In this document: positions 33,601 through 47,000 of the stretch, piece by piece
How positions within the stretch are numbered: position 1 is the stretch's first letter
How the letters are laid out: each line of letters opens with the position of its first letter
Assembly: GCA_026120185.1 (NCBI GenBank)
Contig: JANUWF010001481.1
Coordinates: forward strand, 372,001 to 436,000
Source: Voacanga thouarsii
Taxonomy: Eukaryota > Streptophyta > Magnoliopsida > Gentianales > Apocynaceae
Direction: 5' to 3'
DNA: 64,000 bases
Made by a program: the position numbers and the translations under genes
Notes under the pieces: model-generated
The model's input: the letters and a program-made list of their open reading frames with translations, nothing else
Told to the model about the DNA's origin: nothing
The model's database searches: none

Positions 33601-35635
33601 TGTAACACCTATATTTTCATAGCGTAGTGGACTGTAACTTTTAGGATATCACCCCGTCTGATTCCTTAGGCAACAGGTCTTTACAATGAAATCATCCACT
33701 AGGTAGCGAAATTTTTTTCAAAATATCTTTGTTGAACACAAGATGACACATAGAGTTTGACATCTGATACATATACTCAAGGGTACAAAAGATCCAAGGT
33801 ATAGCATGAGCCTCTGGGAGTCCACCACATATCGGATGTGCTTCTAATCCCTAAAATATTTCAAAGGAAATAATACACGTGTGAGAGAAAATCACTCAGT
33901 TAGTCTCGTGTATGCTAGTGATTTTTAAAACAGCCAAGTAACATATTATCTATTGTTGCTTCATAAAACTATTACGGGAAAGCATTGCATTTGTTCACTG
34001 AAAATAGTTCTACAACTCACCATTGGAGTATTTATCCAAAATCCTGACATATTTGAAAAACTCAATTTTACACAACATTACTACCCCATTTTAAAGAAAG
34101 ATAGGCACCTCTCTTGATGGAAGGTCAGCCTGTGGGCAAAGCTCACAAGGCTTCGCCTTTGGCATCACAATGTTATTGTGTCAAGGACTTCACCTTACAA
34201 CACCCAACCGTGCATTTCCAAAAAGGTAGAGTTGTCGTCACAATCTACCTCAAATTATCAATTCTTTTTTTTTTCTTGCGGTAGTACGAATCCCTACTTC
34301 ATACTCCCTCACCACGAGGTTAATAAGGGTTGATCACAAATTGGGTGTCCCACCTAAGACCAACCACTTAATAGTTTGTTTACGCATTGGGATAGTGCTA
34401 CCTGGGGAACCCAGTTTATTCCAATGTCCTATCGCTTCATTTGGAATAAAATGATCCCTGACCTTAGCTGGGTAACTTGAGACCATTTACCTCTAACAAG
34501 AGCTAGTACAAAGGTCATAACCTCTACTGAGTACTCAGAGTTTCCGCTGGTTCACAAAAGCAATATAATCCCATTGGCTCACAAGGCTAGATAAATATCC
34601 ATTCCCGAAAGAGTACCAATAAAACATTTTTTTGGAGCCAAATACCATTTTCCAAAAGATAATCTCATACCGAGTGATTTATTCCTAGAATCATAGCGAA
34701 AAAGGATAAAAAATCCTACGATAAAATATGTTTCCCATGGTATTTTCATCATTTGAAGAGTACCTGATTTCAAAAGAAGTCTTATCTAGAAAATCTTGAA
34801 TTCTAATTCTAAAAGAAGAATTAAATTCAAGGAATACCAATTATAATTCACAAAATCCATAATTCACATTTTCCTAAAAATCTTGTCCATAAAAAGGAAT
34901 ATTTATGGTTTCCTAAAATAAAATATGGTTTCGATTCATAATTGATGAGAAGAAAGCTTTTCAGGTATACATTTATTTCTAAGAAATATTCATAACTCAA
35001 GTAAACTAAATTCCTTGTAGAAAACACCATTTCCTAAAGTCACCAATAATTTTTCCATTAAGAGAAACCATATTTTCTCAGAAAAGTACAAGGTGCATTA
35101 ACCTTGTTATAAATGGACTTTAGGCAAATTATTCACTGATTATGAATAGTTCCATTTTATGAAAAGTTCACATTTTCCATTCAAGCCTTGCATGGCATAA
35201 TACTACTTCTTCCTTAGAAAAACCATAAGATTGTTTGAAGAAACCAAAAGGATTCAAATAACATTTCGTCAATAAAACATAGTTTCACTAGCAAAAAATG
35301 GAGTTTATAAAACAAGTGGGACTTACCTCGTTTCCTTAACTAGTTATCGTATCTAGCTGGTTGTCGAACGCTTAACATGAACATTATGCATTAGACATCG
35401 TTTCATGCTTAGTTTGGTATACCAAAGCTCAAACCAACACTTAGTCAACACAAATATAAGGAAATCACTTATTTCCTATTTTCTTATTTTTCTTGTTTGT
35501 ACAAAATGTTTACATATACATATATTGTATATCCAGTTTCTTCATTTCTCACTTCCATATTTCCTCTTGTATGGAAAAATGTGCACCATTTATTTCTTCG
35601 CTTTTCTTAAATCGGTTCTTCCATTATAAATAACT
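33601..35635 (-). repeat. Worn Gypsy LTR, copy 2 (minus strand, truncated)
   Basis: Begins (on +) TGTAACACCTATATTTTC beside the primer site and is homologous to copy 1 over most of its length. Right part (35270-35440: AAAATGGAGTTTATAAAACAAG, TTTGGTATACCAAA) matches, inverted, 52300-52470. It ends abruptly against gag sequence near 35636. No credible gene. Confidence 0.65.
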
Positions 35636-35639
35636 ACTC

Positions 35640-35862
35640 TGTAAATTGTTTATCGGGTCTTGTTACCTGTTCCCATTCTTGTCTAGCATGCTCTTGATAA
35701 TCTCTTTCTAGGTAAGAGGCCACTTCCACGGTAGCATTATAATTGGTCAAAGCTATAGTAATCATCGTCAGCCTTATTTCAGGTTGTAACCCATTTATAA
35801 ATTCTCGAGTCCGATCATATTCTGCTTGTACTAATAAAGGATAACATTTTGAGAAGGGAATA
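35640..35862 (-). pseudogene. gag: Gypsy gag fragment (minus strand)
   Basis: Minus-strand translation gives a Gypsy/chromovirus gag segment: KCYPLLVQAEYDR, INGLQPEIRL, MITIALTNYNATVEVASYLERD. A matching gag piece occurs on the plus strand at 51170-51398 on the far side of element G. It abuts LTR copy 2 in an order (gag then LTR) that implies loss of pol. Confidence 0.75.
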
Positions 35863-35934
35863 GATTAAGTAGTAGAATGATTTCTGAAAATGTATATAGA
35901 CAAAACTTTCTGAATGTTACACCTTGAGATATTA

Positions 35935-36963
35935 TGATATGATCTTGTGTGGGCATTTTCTTGGTGTTGTGAGTGGTTTAGTTGGTTATGTATTCAGCTC
36001 AATCAATAAGACCAAAAACAGAGATTCTTCTTGGGACAAAAAGGAGAAAATGAAATAACAACCTACCCTTGAAGAACTAAGCTTCAAAGACCCCCAAGAA
36101 TAGTAGAAAGTTCTACTGTAATTTCACCCCAATATCCTTGAAGCAACAAAGGTAAACAAGAACAAATAGAATAGAGAAAATAAGCACCCAAGTAATGGAA
36201 TTCAAACAAACTTTAAAAGAACAAAGCAACTAAGACCCATTTAAAGAAATCATATTGGATTATCCAAAAGATTTTATAGACTTATTCATAAGGAGGACTA
36301 ACCCTTAAGCATGGTCTTGAACAAGATGAATAAGGAGGCTAGGGCCTCTTAAGATTCTCTCTCAAATTTGAATAAAAGTGTGTGAATTGTGTTGTCAAAT
36401 CACTAAAGGTTCTATTTATACTACCCTAACCTTAGCTAAGTAAACCCCAAGGTTCTATTACAGTTTAGGGTCTTAATAAGTCTTTAAAAACACTTAAAAT
36501 TGGAGAAAGTCAAAGAAAACATAAAAAACACGGGGCAATCGTCGATTGCCCAGGATGGAGCCAGCACCGTTTTGGACACCACCGCCGACGCTAGTTGCAA
36601 TCTGTCTCAGGTAGTCGAATGCCAGAATAAAGCCATTGTTGGGCTGACTGAAGCCGGCGCCAGTTTGGTTGCTTGGGGCCGACGCCGGCTATTCGCTAGA
36701 AGGCCTCCCTTGGTCAAGTTTCATCCTCCTTTGTTGCCGGATTGAGTTCTTGTTGGGGTCTTTCTTGGATAGTCATCAAAATGAACTCTTGGCTAGCTTC
36801 CTCAACCTTCTAAATCTCTTCCATCCTCAAGCATGGTTTGATGAGTAATTGAAAATCCTCTTGAAGCTTCTTAGACCTAGATCTTGTCATTAGTCCTTTT
36901 CTTTACATGGTCACGCCTCTCCCTCTTTGATCTTAACCTCCATGATAAAGCGGAGTCTTATCA
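35935..36963 (-). repeat. 3' LTR of Gypsy element G
   Basis: 1029 bp, paired with 50140-51156. Contains, at 36550-36700, two GC-rich blocks (AGCCAGCACCG...ACCGCCGACGC and GCCGGCGCCAG...GCCGACGCCGGC) within AT-rich sequence. The frame at 36500-36745 runs through these blocks and is matched by one at 50692-50937 in the other LTR, as expected for sister LTRs. Confidence 0.9.
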
Positions 36964-36978
36964 TCTCCCCCTCTTTGG
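36964..36978 (-). other. Polypurine tract of element G
   Basis: Minus strand CCAAAGAGGGGGAGA next to the 3' LTR. Confidence 0.85.
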
Positions 36979-37905
36979 AAAGGATTCGTCTTCGAATCAT
37001 TGCCATCATCTACATCAAAATGAGAGAGGTCACTAACGTTAAAAGTGGCTCTAACGTGATACTCACCGGATAAATCTATCTTATTAGAGTTATCTCTAAC
37101 TTTGGCGAGAACTTGAAATGGACCATCCCCCTTGGATCTAGTTTGCTTCGTCGCTGTGTGGGGAATCTCTCCTTACGAAGGTGCACCCATACCCAATCTT
37201 CGGTCTCAAATGACACTTTTTTCCTTCCTTGATTGCACTTATGGGGAATCTCTTCATTTTGTTTTGCAATAGTTGCTTTCACCTTCTCATGGAGTACCTT
37301 CACTATTTCCACCTTCTTAACTCCATCAAGGTTCAACTGTTCACCTATAGGCAAAGGAACCAAATCTAAAGGAGTTAGAGGATTAAAACCATATACAATT
37401 TCAAAAGGCGAATAAGAAGTTGTAGAGTGAATAGCCCTATTGTAAGCAAACTCAATGTGTGGCAAGAACTCTTCCCAATTTTTCAAGTTCTTCTTGATTA
37501 TGGTCTGCAAGAGATGGGTGAGTGTTCGGTTGACCACCTCCGTTTGTCCGTCCATTTGAGGATGACAAGCTATGGAAAACAAGAGATTAGTACCAAGTTT
37601 GTTCCATAAAACTCTCCAAAAGTGGCTAAGGAATTTAGTATCTCTATCCACGACAATTGTCCTTAGAATCCCATGCATTCTTACCACTTCTTTAAAGAAT
37701 AAATCTACAATGTAGGACATATCATTAGTCTTGGAACAAGCCACAAAATGAGCCATTTTAGAGAATCGATCAACAATCACAAATATGAAATCCTTACCCC
37801 CCATGGACCTAGGCAATCCTAAATGAAGTCCATTGAAATATCAACCTAAGGCACATTAGGTGTGGGCAAAGAAGTATAAAGACAATGGGGAAGGGATCTA
37901 GACTT
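36979..37905 (-). pseudogene. Gypsy integrase core and C-terminus, element G
   Basis: Minus strand. The catalytic core holds the first Asp in the DISMDF stretch (~37830), the second in VVDRDTKFLSHFW and the Glu in HPQMDGQTEVVNR: the DDE triad is present. NRAIHSTTSYSPFEIVYG follows, then a C-terminal region with the GPFQVLAKVRDNS...YHVRATFNVSDLSHF pattern reaching the purine tract. Lesions: two TAG stops and a frameshift at 37800-37850, plus another near 37130. The zinc-binding half is displaced to 42180-42372 by a solo LTR insertion. The short plus-strand frames here are shadows. Confidence 0.87.
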
Positions 37906-37910
37906 AGCTC
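37906..37910. other. Target-site duplication of solo LTR 1, left copy
   Basis: AGCTC, repeated at 42175-42179 immediately after the LTR end. The duplicated site lies in the integrase gene of G. Confidence 0.9.
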
Positions 37911-39814
37911 TGTGAAACCCCAATTAAAACCAACCCTAAAGTAAGGGGGGTCGGGATGCATATCATATTTTCTTCCATGCATAAATATATTTTTATATGA
38001 TTTTATGTGCTTTGGATATGTGATTTGTAGTCTAGATGGCTTATTTGTGTTTATTGAGTAAGAAGGGCAAAATGGTAATTTTGCTTGAGGATGAAATAGG
38101 GAGATAGCTTGAGGATTAAATAGAAAAAAATATATATTTGGGAGAGAAAATAAGAACAAGAGTTGTTGTGGTTTAGTGGTTAGAACTTTGGAATAAATCC
38201 TTGAGGTCTTGAGTTTGGATTTCATCATTGGAGTTTTAGCATGATTAAATTTTATTTTTGTTTAGGAAGGCTATATTTCGGCCCTTGCATGCCTTAGGGA
38301 AGAGTAGGAGTGTTCTCCTAGGGGAGACATGATAGGAATGTCCTAATCCTACTCTTATGCCCTACAAAAATTTCTAAGGGATTCATACCCTTCTTGATCT
38401 CTAGCTTTTCTTACTTCTTGATCCATTAGGTTGTTCAATTTATCTAAGCCAACTTTGTTTCCAAAAAATTCCAGCAATGTTCTGAGAGATTGAGGTTTCG
38501 AAAATGTCTATGTGAGGTATCTTCTTGACCGAAAATGGGGAGGAGTTGTGAAAGATTCCCAAGAGAATTAATCTCCATGGTTGAACCTTCAAACTCTAAC
38601 CTATGTGTGTTCATCTTCTTCGTGTAGTAAACTGGAAATTTTTCCAGCTTCTTGATCAGTCCAATTGTCGAAATTTTCAGCCATATTTCCCTCTCAAATG
38701 TTGCTAGAAAAATGACCATTTCACTTAGCTTGAGGACTGAAAATTCCAGCCAAAATCGAGCTGCACAATAGCTGTGCAAACCAGGAAAATTTTCTAGTCA
38801 GTTTCGCAGCTTGGTGGGCCAAAAACAAAGCTGTTTCTTCCAGCAATGCAACCTTGTTTTTCCTCCATAAAGAAGGCTAGAAACCAGCCTTGAAGGACCC
38901 TCCAATAGCCCTTCAAACCTTCTGCAAGTTGATTGAAATATGGCAGAAAAATCTACCCAGAAATTCCAGCAAGCCTTGCGAAAGCTTAATCAAGAATTTC
39001 CAGTTTTGTTCCTTCTTCACCCTTGTCCGAAACTTATCCCATTTTTCTGTACAAACTCACCTTGGTCAGCCATGAACTGAACTCCATCTTTCTCAACATT
39101 GTTCTGCATGAAAAAAAGCTCCATGGCTACTCCTAAAATCTTTCCATCAATCACTCCAATCAAGCCATTAATTGAAATCCAAACTTCCAGCAAAATATTC
39201 AGCAAATACCTTAGATTACCTCTCAAACAACCAGAAAATTCCTTCACCATTGCACACTATATTTTGGCCACCCTAAAGCTCCTTCAAACCTTATTCATCT
39301 CAGAAAAAACCCCAACCAATCAGCCGGCCATTGAAGCTTCCAAAAGCTCTCCATCAACCAAGATCTTCTTACCATATTTGTTTTCAAAATTGATTCCTTA
39401 AAATATTCCTTTTGAATTTCAAACAACCAGCTTTCCTTTTCCTCTTAAATTTGAAAATTCAATTACCAAAACCCTCCCAAACCAGTTGGCCACTCCTTCC
39501 AACAGAATTTCAGCCAACTCTCTCTCTAATCTCTCTATTCTCTCCAAACCTCCAAGAACACCAAGAACACCTACTACCATTCTCACGCCTAAGGCCATTC
39601 AAAACCACTTCAATCTTCTCCAAAAACACCAGATTATACCTACTCATTCTTGTGAATCCATTCCTGCAATTTTTAACATCAAACACTGAAATCAAAGTCT
39701 CACTTTTGGATCAAAAATCAGAATTTTTTTGAAAGCTCAAGAACACCTTCAAGGTAAGTATAAACAATCATCTCCATATTCTTCCATCTTTGACCTTGAT
39801 GAGTATATACTAAT

Positions 39815-39871
<57 letters not shown>

Positions 39872-42174
39872 CGAATGGTTACTTCCACCATAGCCATTTT
39901 TCTTCTTCTCTTTGGACAAATCAAGCTGTCCACGCATGAGGATTTCTTTCGAAACTTCTTGAAGGTAGTCATCATTCAAGTAAGCTTCTTCCATCTTCTG
40001 TTTAAATCCTAGATTCATGTCTCTTGGATGTAGTTGGATGAGGATGGGATATATTGGGAGATTGATCATGTGTTTTGTGATGAAGTTGGGATTGAAGCAT
40101 GATAATGAATGTGTTTGTATGATGGAGATGGGATTGATGCAGGAGATGATTGGTCTTGGTTGAATGCATGGCGTTTTTAGGGTTTGTTGCATGCCTTCAT
40201 GTCGTGAGTAGTATGAATAATCAAGCATGTTAGAGATTATGTCACCTTTGGTGAATAGGGTTCATGTTCATGTATTCTTGTTAAGGCCATGAATATGATT
40301 ATGTTTAGTGGAGTTTGGATCATGTCTTGGTAGATTTGGATTTATGCCTTTATTCATGCTTGGATGTTTTGTTGATTGGTGTAGAGTGTATGTTCATGAT
40401 TATGGTTAGCAATAGGAATTATGATCATGACCTTATTGTCCCTAAGCTAATTGAGTTAGCCAATTTTATTTCATCAATAAAATGATTAATACTAAAATTT
40501 CTTCTAGTGATTTCGAAAACCCTAGGAAAATATAGTTTTGGACTATTTTATAAAATAATGATATTTTAGTCAAATAAATGATAGTTTTTATTAAGGAAAT
40601 AAAATATATAGATATTATATATAATAATATCATTAAATAAAGCCTTTTATAAAAATAATCATAATAGGTAAAATATTAATTTTGTAAGTCATATATTCAT
40701 AAATACTAATAGAATTTATTTATTATCTTTTAATCAAAACATAATAAAATTTACTTGCTATTAATTTTATTTACCAATTATTTTCTAACCATTAGTTATT
40801 AAAAATCATTATTTTAAATAATATCATCTAGGACCTAGGACCCTTCATCAAATAAACCTTAATTTATTTATAGCAAGATTTAAACCTTCAACTTGTTAGT
40901 AACTATTTCACAAACCCTAATTATTTTAATATCAAGCTAGATTTATTTTATAAACCCTTTAATTATTATCTAGCCTTAAAGCTTGGGACACTAGGGTCAT
41001 GATTGTAGTAAGTTGAGCTAGGTTTATTTGTGGAAGTGAATTTTGGCTTGAGTTTAATTATGGCTTATGTTTACCCCAGGCAGGGTTAGGTTAGCTTTTG
41101 GAGATCTTTGTATTATCTCGAGCAAAGGATCAGGTAAGCTTCTGTATAAAACTTGTTTGTTGTAAAAGGTTACTATGGCAAGCTAGAAACGAAGTTTGTG
41201 AGCACTAATTTGGTAAAGGCAATTAAGGACAATTTCCTTTCTTGTTTCAATCACACCAATTATTTGGAAATTAACAAGCAGTTTTACTCAAACACCAAAC
41301 TATTTCTAGAACTAATTATTGACAAAGACTTTGGAAACCCTTAATTGCCATTTTCAAGTAAAGCTATGTTTTATCAGTTTTCTCCCAAGTGGGATGAACT
41401 ACGTTGAGTACTCAATAAGGGTAGACTAGTAGTACTAGTTTTGAAGAGCAAGAGTGAGTCTTTTGGCAGGAGGCCACCTCCAGAAGATGAACTCAACTTA
41501 GAGAAACGTCAGTACTACTTAGTCATGCCGGTCCAAACTAGCAGGTTTCAGTCATGTGGACTGTGTGTTGCCGGAATGGACAACCAATTTTGTTTGGGTG
41601 TAGAGAAGGAGGAGAATCTTGCCCTATCACCTACTTTTTGTCAGTTTACATAAAGTGTGGCATTCTGACCGTTGTTTGGTTATAGGGCCCAACGTGTGGT
41701 AACCCATGATCGCCCTTTTGAGTGGTTGATTTTATTGTACATGTATGGTTGGAAAAGCCAAAACGCCACTCTTAATTTTGAACATTGTTTATTACTTGCC
41801 AGTATTTTTCTTATGAAGTTCTTACACTTTGCATTTATGAACTGTTTTCACTAGCATTCAAAGCACACATGGACTTACTAAAATTTTTATCTCATCACCC
41901 TTCTTACCATGATTTCAGGTCGATCCTGTTGTGGGGATGAGTTGCTAGTTGTTGCCTGCTTGGAAGATATTCTGTTATCTATTTTATGTAATGCTTTGGG
42001 AGTTAGAGTGAACAATTTTTATTTTGGATTTGTTTTGAATTTTTGGATTGTAATAAGTTTAAATTTTAAAGTATTATTTTATTTTTATTTGTGTGACCTA
42101 GTTATAAAGACCCTTTGTCCTTTGGACGGGGCGATATCTCCGGCCCTGTTGGGCCTAGGTAGTGGGGTGTTACA
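37911..42174 (+). repeat. Solo LTR 1 (4264 bp Gypsy-type) inside G integrase
   Basis: Starts TGTGAAACCCC, ends GTGGGGTGTTACA, with perfect 5-bp duplication AGCTC outside and no internal coding region, primer site or second LTR: a solo LTR left by recombination between the two LTRs of an insertion. Orientation + is inferred from homology of 41390-41500 (around the GAGTACTC box) to the reverse of 44750-44840. A (CT)n run lies at 39818-39868. Frames through that run (such as the minus-strand 39749-40228) code Arg-Glu repeats and are not genes. Confidence 0.85.
39818..39868 (+). repeat. (CT)n microsatellite in solo LTR 1
   Basis: 51 bp pure CT run; the third CT-rich LTR in the window after those of A. 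Confidence 0.95.
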
Positions 42175-42374
42175 AGCTCGCCTACAGATAATGCATTGAG
42201 AATAATGTCTCTCCACATCCTCGTTCATTTTTGTCCAAAAGAAATGCTCCTTAAGAATGCCTAAGGTCTTTGCAACACCAAAATAGCCTATTAGTCTTCC
42301 ACTATGGGCCTCCCTAACTAGCAACACCCTAATAGAACCCTTTGGTACATAATGCCTTGCCTCCCTAAACAAGA
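42175..42374 (-). pseudogene. Gypsy integrase N-terminal zinc domain, element G
   Basis: Minus strand: AHSGRLIGYFG...KEHFFWTKM...HYSQCIICRR, the His-His-Cys-Cys zinc-binding region of Gypsy integrases, with all four ligands visible. It is cut from the catalytic core by solo LTR 1, which would have inactivated G on arrival. Confidence 0.87.
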
Positions 42375-42960
42375 AGCCATCATTCCTATAATATTTAGCA
42401 AATGCACCCTTCTCACAAGCATGGAAAATATCCCCAAACTCCTTATCATCAACATAAAAACTTTCACAAGTTCAAAACCAAGAAGTTTAGCATCCAATAA
42501 GTTTAGTAGTGCATACCTTCGCGAGAGTGCATCCGCTACCATATTTTCTTTACCCTTCTTATATTGAATGACATATGGAAATGTCCCAGTAAACTCCATC
42601 CACCTTGCATGCCTCTTGTTCAAATTTTGTTGGCTCTTGAGGTGTTTAAGGGTCTCATGATTGGTATGAATGACAAAAGGTAATGTTGCCAATATTCTAG
42701 GGTCCTCACCAATGTAAAAAGATCTTTGTCATAGGTAGAGTAATTGAGGGCCACCTTGGACAATTTCTCACTAAAGTATGCAATGGGTTTTCTATCTTCG
42801 GTCAAGACCGCACCTATTCCCACCCCATGAATAACACTCTATCTCAAAGGCCTTCTCAAAATTAGGAAGAATAAGAATTGGAGCTTGGCTCAATTTGTCC
42901 TTGAGGGCTTGAAAGGCTTGTTGTTGGGCTTCCTCCCACTTAAATCCCACCTTTTTCTTT
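42375..42960 (-). pseudogene. Gypsy RNase H, element G
   Basis: Minus strand. [21 protein letters not shown] at ~42820-42760, then a frameshift near 42690, [23 protein letters not shown] and the terminal [14 protein letters not shown] motif (~42545). Typical Gypsy RNase H order after RT. At least two frame breaks. Confidence 0.87.
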
Positions 42961-44017
42961 ATCACATCGGTTAGAGGGACTGCTATAATGCAAAAATTTT
43001 GGATGAACCTCCTATAGAAGCTAGCTAACCCATGGAAACTACGAACTTGGATAATGGTGGTAGGGCCAATCTTGGATGGCTTTTACTTTTCCCTCAACAA
43101 CCTCAAATTCTTTGGCACTCACAACATACCCAAGGAATGTAATCTTCTCCAAACAAAAAGAGCACTTCTTAAGGTTGGCATACAATCTCTCCCTTCGGAG
43201 GGCAACAAGCACGCTTTGAACATGATTCAAATTATCCATATATGATTATAGATTAATTATCATCAAAGAACACAACAACAAATTTGCCAATGAATTCCCT
43301 CAAAACATGGTGCATTAATTGCATGAAAGTACTAGGAGCATTAGACAATCCAAAGGGCATGACAAGCCACTCATACAACCCTTGTTTAGTTTTAAAAGCC
43401 ATTTTCCATTAATCCCCTTCTCTTATTCTAATTTGGTTATAATCGGATTTCATATCAATTTTAGAAAAAATGCATGCATCAAATAACTCATCAAGCAAGC
43501 CATCTAGCCTAGGGATGGGATAGCAGTATTTTATTGTGATGTTGTTGATAGCATGACAATCCATCAAGCAAGCCATGTCCCATCCTTTTTGAGCACCAAG
43601 AGAACCGGAACCGCACATTGGCTTAGGCTCTCTCTCACTTGTCCCTTCTCAAGCAATGCCTTTACTTGCTTTTGCAACTCCTTGGACTCTTCCAGATCGT
43701 TTCTATATGCCGGTCAATTGGGGATGACGGCTCCGGGCACAAAGTCGATTTGATGCTCAATCCCTCTTATGGGTGGTAGTCCTCTAGGCACCTCATTTGG
43801 AAAAACATCTTCAAATTCTTGAAGAATAGCTGTAATTCAAAGACAATGTAGAACCATTAGTAGAAACATAAGAACCTTTACATAAAAGAAGAATAACCGG
43901 TTCCTTAGCTTCTATAGCCTCTATGAATTCACTTTCTTTTGCAAAGAAATTCACTCTTCTTTTACCTCCCCTCTCTTATCCTTGCTCACTCCTATCCTTG
44001 ATTGTCAAAGGTACTTG
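42961..44017 (-). pseudogene. Gypsy reverse transcriptase, element G
   Basis: Minus strand. Begins beside the target copy ACTTG (44013-44017). The linker EHQIDFVPGAVIPN-AYR leads into RT: DCHAINNITIKYCYPIPRLDGLLDEL, FSKIDMKSDYNQIRI, and a VVFFDD catalytic motif at about 43258-43275 (Phe in place of Tyr of the YxDD box is normal for this clade). The C-terminal part CSFCLEKITFLGYVVS lies at about 43170-43100. Several stops and frameshifts (about 43630-43800, 43400, 43245, 43045). Confidence 0.87.
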
Positions 44018-47000
44018 TGTAACACCCCACTACTACGTACCCTAAAAGGGCGGGGATGTCGCCCCGTCCCGTAGGACAATGGCTCTTTAAAACGAGGTAT
44101 AAAATGTAAAGGCAACCCCAAAAGAATTAACTTAGATAAATAGAGAAAAACTCTTATTACATCCGGCTCAAATTGGAGTGATATGAAATAAAACAAATAT
44201 CAGTCAGAAGCTTAAACAACAACTGGCTCCTAGAACAAAATGGGAAAAAAATAACAAAAGCTTCAACTATCATATGCCCCGCTGGCCCAGCACAATCTAT
44301 CTCCTAAAAACATGATATAAAATAGTGTGAGATGAAATCTTAGTAAGTCCTGTGTGTGCACATGGTGTTTTAAACAGTTCGCGTATGCATAGTGAAAAAT
44401 ATTTGCAGAAATATTTGGCAAGTCATAAATACTTTCTTTTCGCAAGGAGTGGGTTTTTCTCATAATCACATTTTATACAAAACAAATTATCCACTCGTAT
44501 AAATAGTCATGTCACCACACGTTAGGCTCTATGAGGACAAGACACCACACTTTGTACACCTTGCCGGGACCAAATTACCACATGTTAGGCGTTCTGATCA
44601 AGGTGAGTGTACAGCTCACTGGGTGAGATACTCCTCCTTCTCTACACCCAACAAAACCATCCGAGTGTCCATGACAGGAAAATAAATAATACCTTATCAG
44701 GTACAAATGCTAGCTCAGACCGGCTTGACCAACCAATACTGTCGCCTTTTCAAGCAGAGCTTATCTTCTGGAGGTGGCTACCTGCCGAAGACTTACTCTA
44801 GCCCTCCAAAACTAGTATTGTTAGCCTACCCTTATTGAGTACTCAATGAACATATCCATCAATTCCTGATTCAAAATATTTCCATACCTTGGCTGTGTGC
44901 AACGTGGTTTTCTTTAGAAGAGTTTTCTAAAAATGTAGAAGAAAGAATAGTTTTCTTGATAAAATCATTAGTTTGATAAAACAGTTTAAAGAATAAATAT
45001 CCACGTTTACAACCCAAGCGAACATAGTTTAACAATAGCTTCACAAAACTTTACAACATAGACTTGCCATCACAACATTTAACAAAAGAGTTTATTCAAG
45101 GACTTACTTGGTATGCCTCAGATAAATGAGATAAAATCACAGCTTGCTTTCCTCAAATATCTTCCTGATCTAAAACCATATAATATCACGATCAGGGTCT
45201 CAATCGATTCGAACATGCTCTAAACTCATTTATTCCCATAACAATTTACAATCCATTATCTAATTCCCAATAAATTAACCAATCCCCAAAATTCATATTC
45301 TATGACCATATATTCATCAAAGACATGAATATTATATCAAAAAGTCTTGACTTGACCATCACAACTCATATCTATCATTACCACAGTAAAATATGGCATT
45401 GCTATGCATCGAATATGCTTAATTAATTACTCGACTCAAAATACTCATTCATTATGCTAATGGACATCATCAACCATATTAAACCTTAATTTCGACATCA
45501 AGGGTAAGGATTCCCTTACCTTGCGACAACCGGGTTAACAAGATCTCGATGCTCCTATGGTGTTCGTCACGAGTTTGTTTGAGTAGAAGAGAAAAGCTGC
45601 CTTCTTTCCTTCTTTAGAGTGTGATTGGTTTCTTGCTAGGAATTGTTCTTGTGATTTTTGAAAATTGTAGGGAGATTCTTGCTGGAATTTTTGTGTAGAA
45701 TGGAGAGGGTAGTCGGCTACTGTGATTTAGGGTTAGAGAAGATTGGTTTAGGGTTAGATGGTGGTGTTAAGAAAGACTCCTAATGGCTTTAGGTTTCGTG
45801 GACAGCAAGGCTGAAAATTGTAGCTTGCTGTGCACCTTGTTGCTGTCGAATTTGGGAGGGTTTATGAGGAGAAAATATTCTGCAATTGCTACCGTATGCT
45901 GGCCGAAATATTGCTCAAGAAAAGGACTGTGTGCGTTCAGAGTTTTTGGCCAAAACAAGGAAGGGTTTGAGTAGGTTTTGAGAACTTAAATTCTGTGCAA
46001 GAATGGCTCATGTGCTGTGCAAAAATCACTGAACCAGAGGGGAGAAATTCTAGACTATTTTAGCTGTTGTTCTACCACGATTTATAGAGAAAAGGTGACG
46101 GTTTTAGGCACTGAAAATTGGCTTAATCAGCTGAGGATTTGGGTAGGTTTTGGTGTGCAGAATTTTCGTTTGAGTTGGAGTGCAAGCTAGCCAAAATTTC
46201 CTGTGCAAGGCTGGTCAAAATTCTAGTTCCTAAGCTGGCCGAATTTCAAGAATTTTGGTGAGTAAAATCTGGTTTTTGTGGGGCTAAGGTAATCTGAATT
46301 GATGAGGAGTGTTCTAGATGTTTTGAGCTAGGATTTGAAGAGTTGGACTGCACTTAGGAGTGCTGGAATTTCGGACAGCTTGTGCTTGCACAAGGCTGCC
46401 AAAATTCTGCTAGAAAAAGGAAGCAAAACCTAGTTGAAGTAGGATTGAAATAAAATCTGATTTGCTAAAGGATTTTAGATAAGATTTCCTAGTGTTGGAA
46501 GAGTTTGAGTTGGGCTAAAACTCCTTCAAAAAGTGGCGGCACCTAGCTGGAAAATTTTTCAAAATTTTAGCTAAGGTTCTAGGTTCAAAATCCACAAGGT
46601 ATCCAACTAGAAAAATAACACTTTAATTCCAAGTATCCATTACAAAATCTAGTAAGTTAAAATCAAGTTGGAATTTAGTTATTCAGCTAGGGTTTTTTTC
46701 AAAAATCAAAGGGAACAAAAGCTGAAAATAACAGTAACCTTTATTCACATCAAAGATCCTTGAATTTAGGAAATAAATATAGAGACTTATTTCCTTAGAA
46801 CGATGGCGCTGAAAATTCACTAGGATGGCTTGGTCTTTTTCTGCCAAGACATGTAGAAGTCTAGGGAAAAGAATTTTCACAAAGAAAACTAAGATTTGCA
46901 AGAGGTAAGATTCGAACTCGGGTAACCAAAGGAAATCACCAACCTCCCCACTATTCCAAACCAACTCCAATGCTAATATTTCTCTAAGAAATTCTTTCCA

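Noticed and set aside
39749..40228. 159-codon minus-strand frame with Arg-Glu repeats
   Set aside because: The repeat is the translation of the (CT)n microsatellite in solo LTR 1; no start context or homology.
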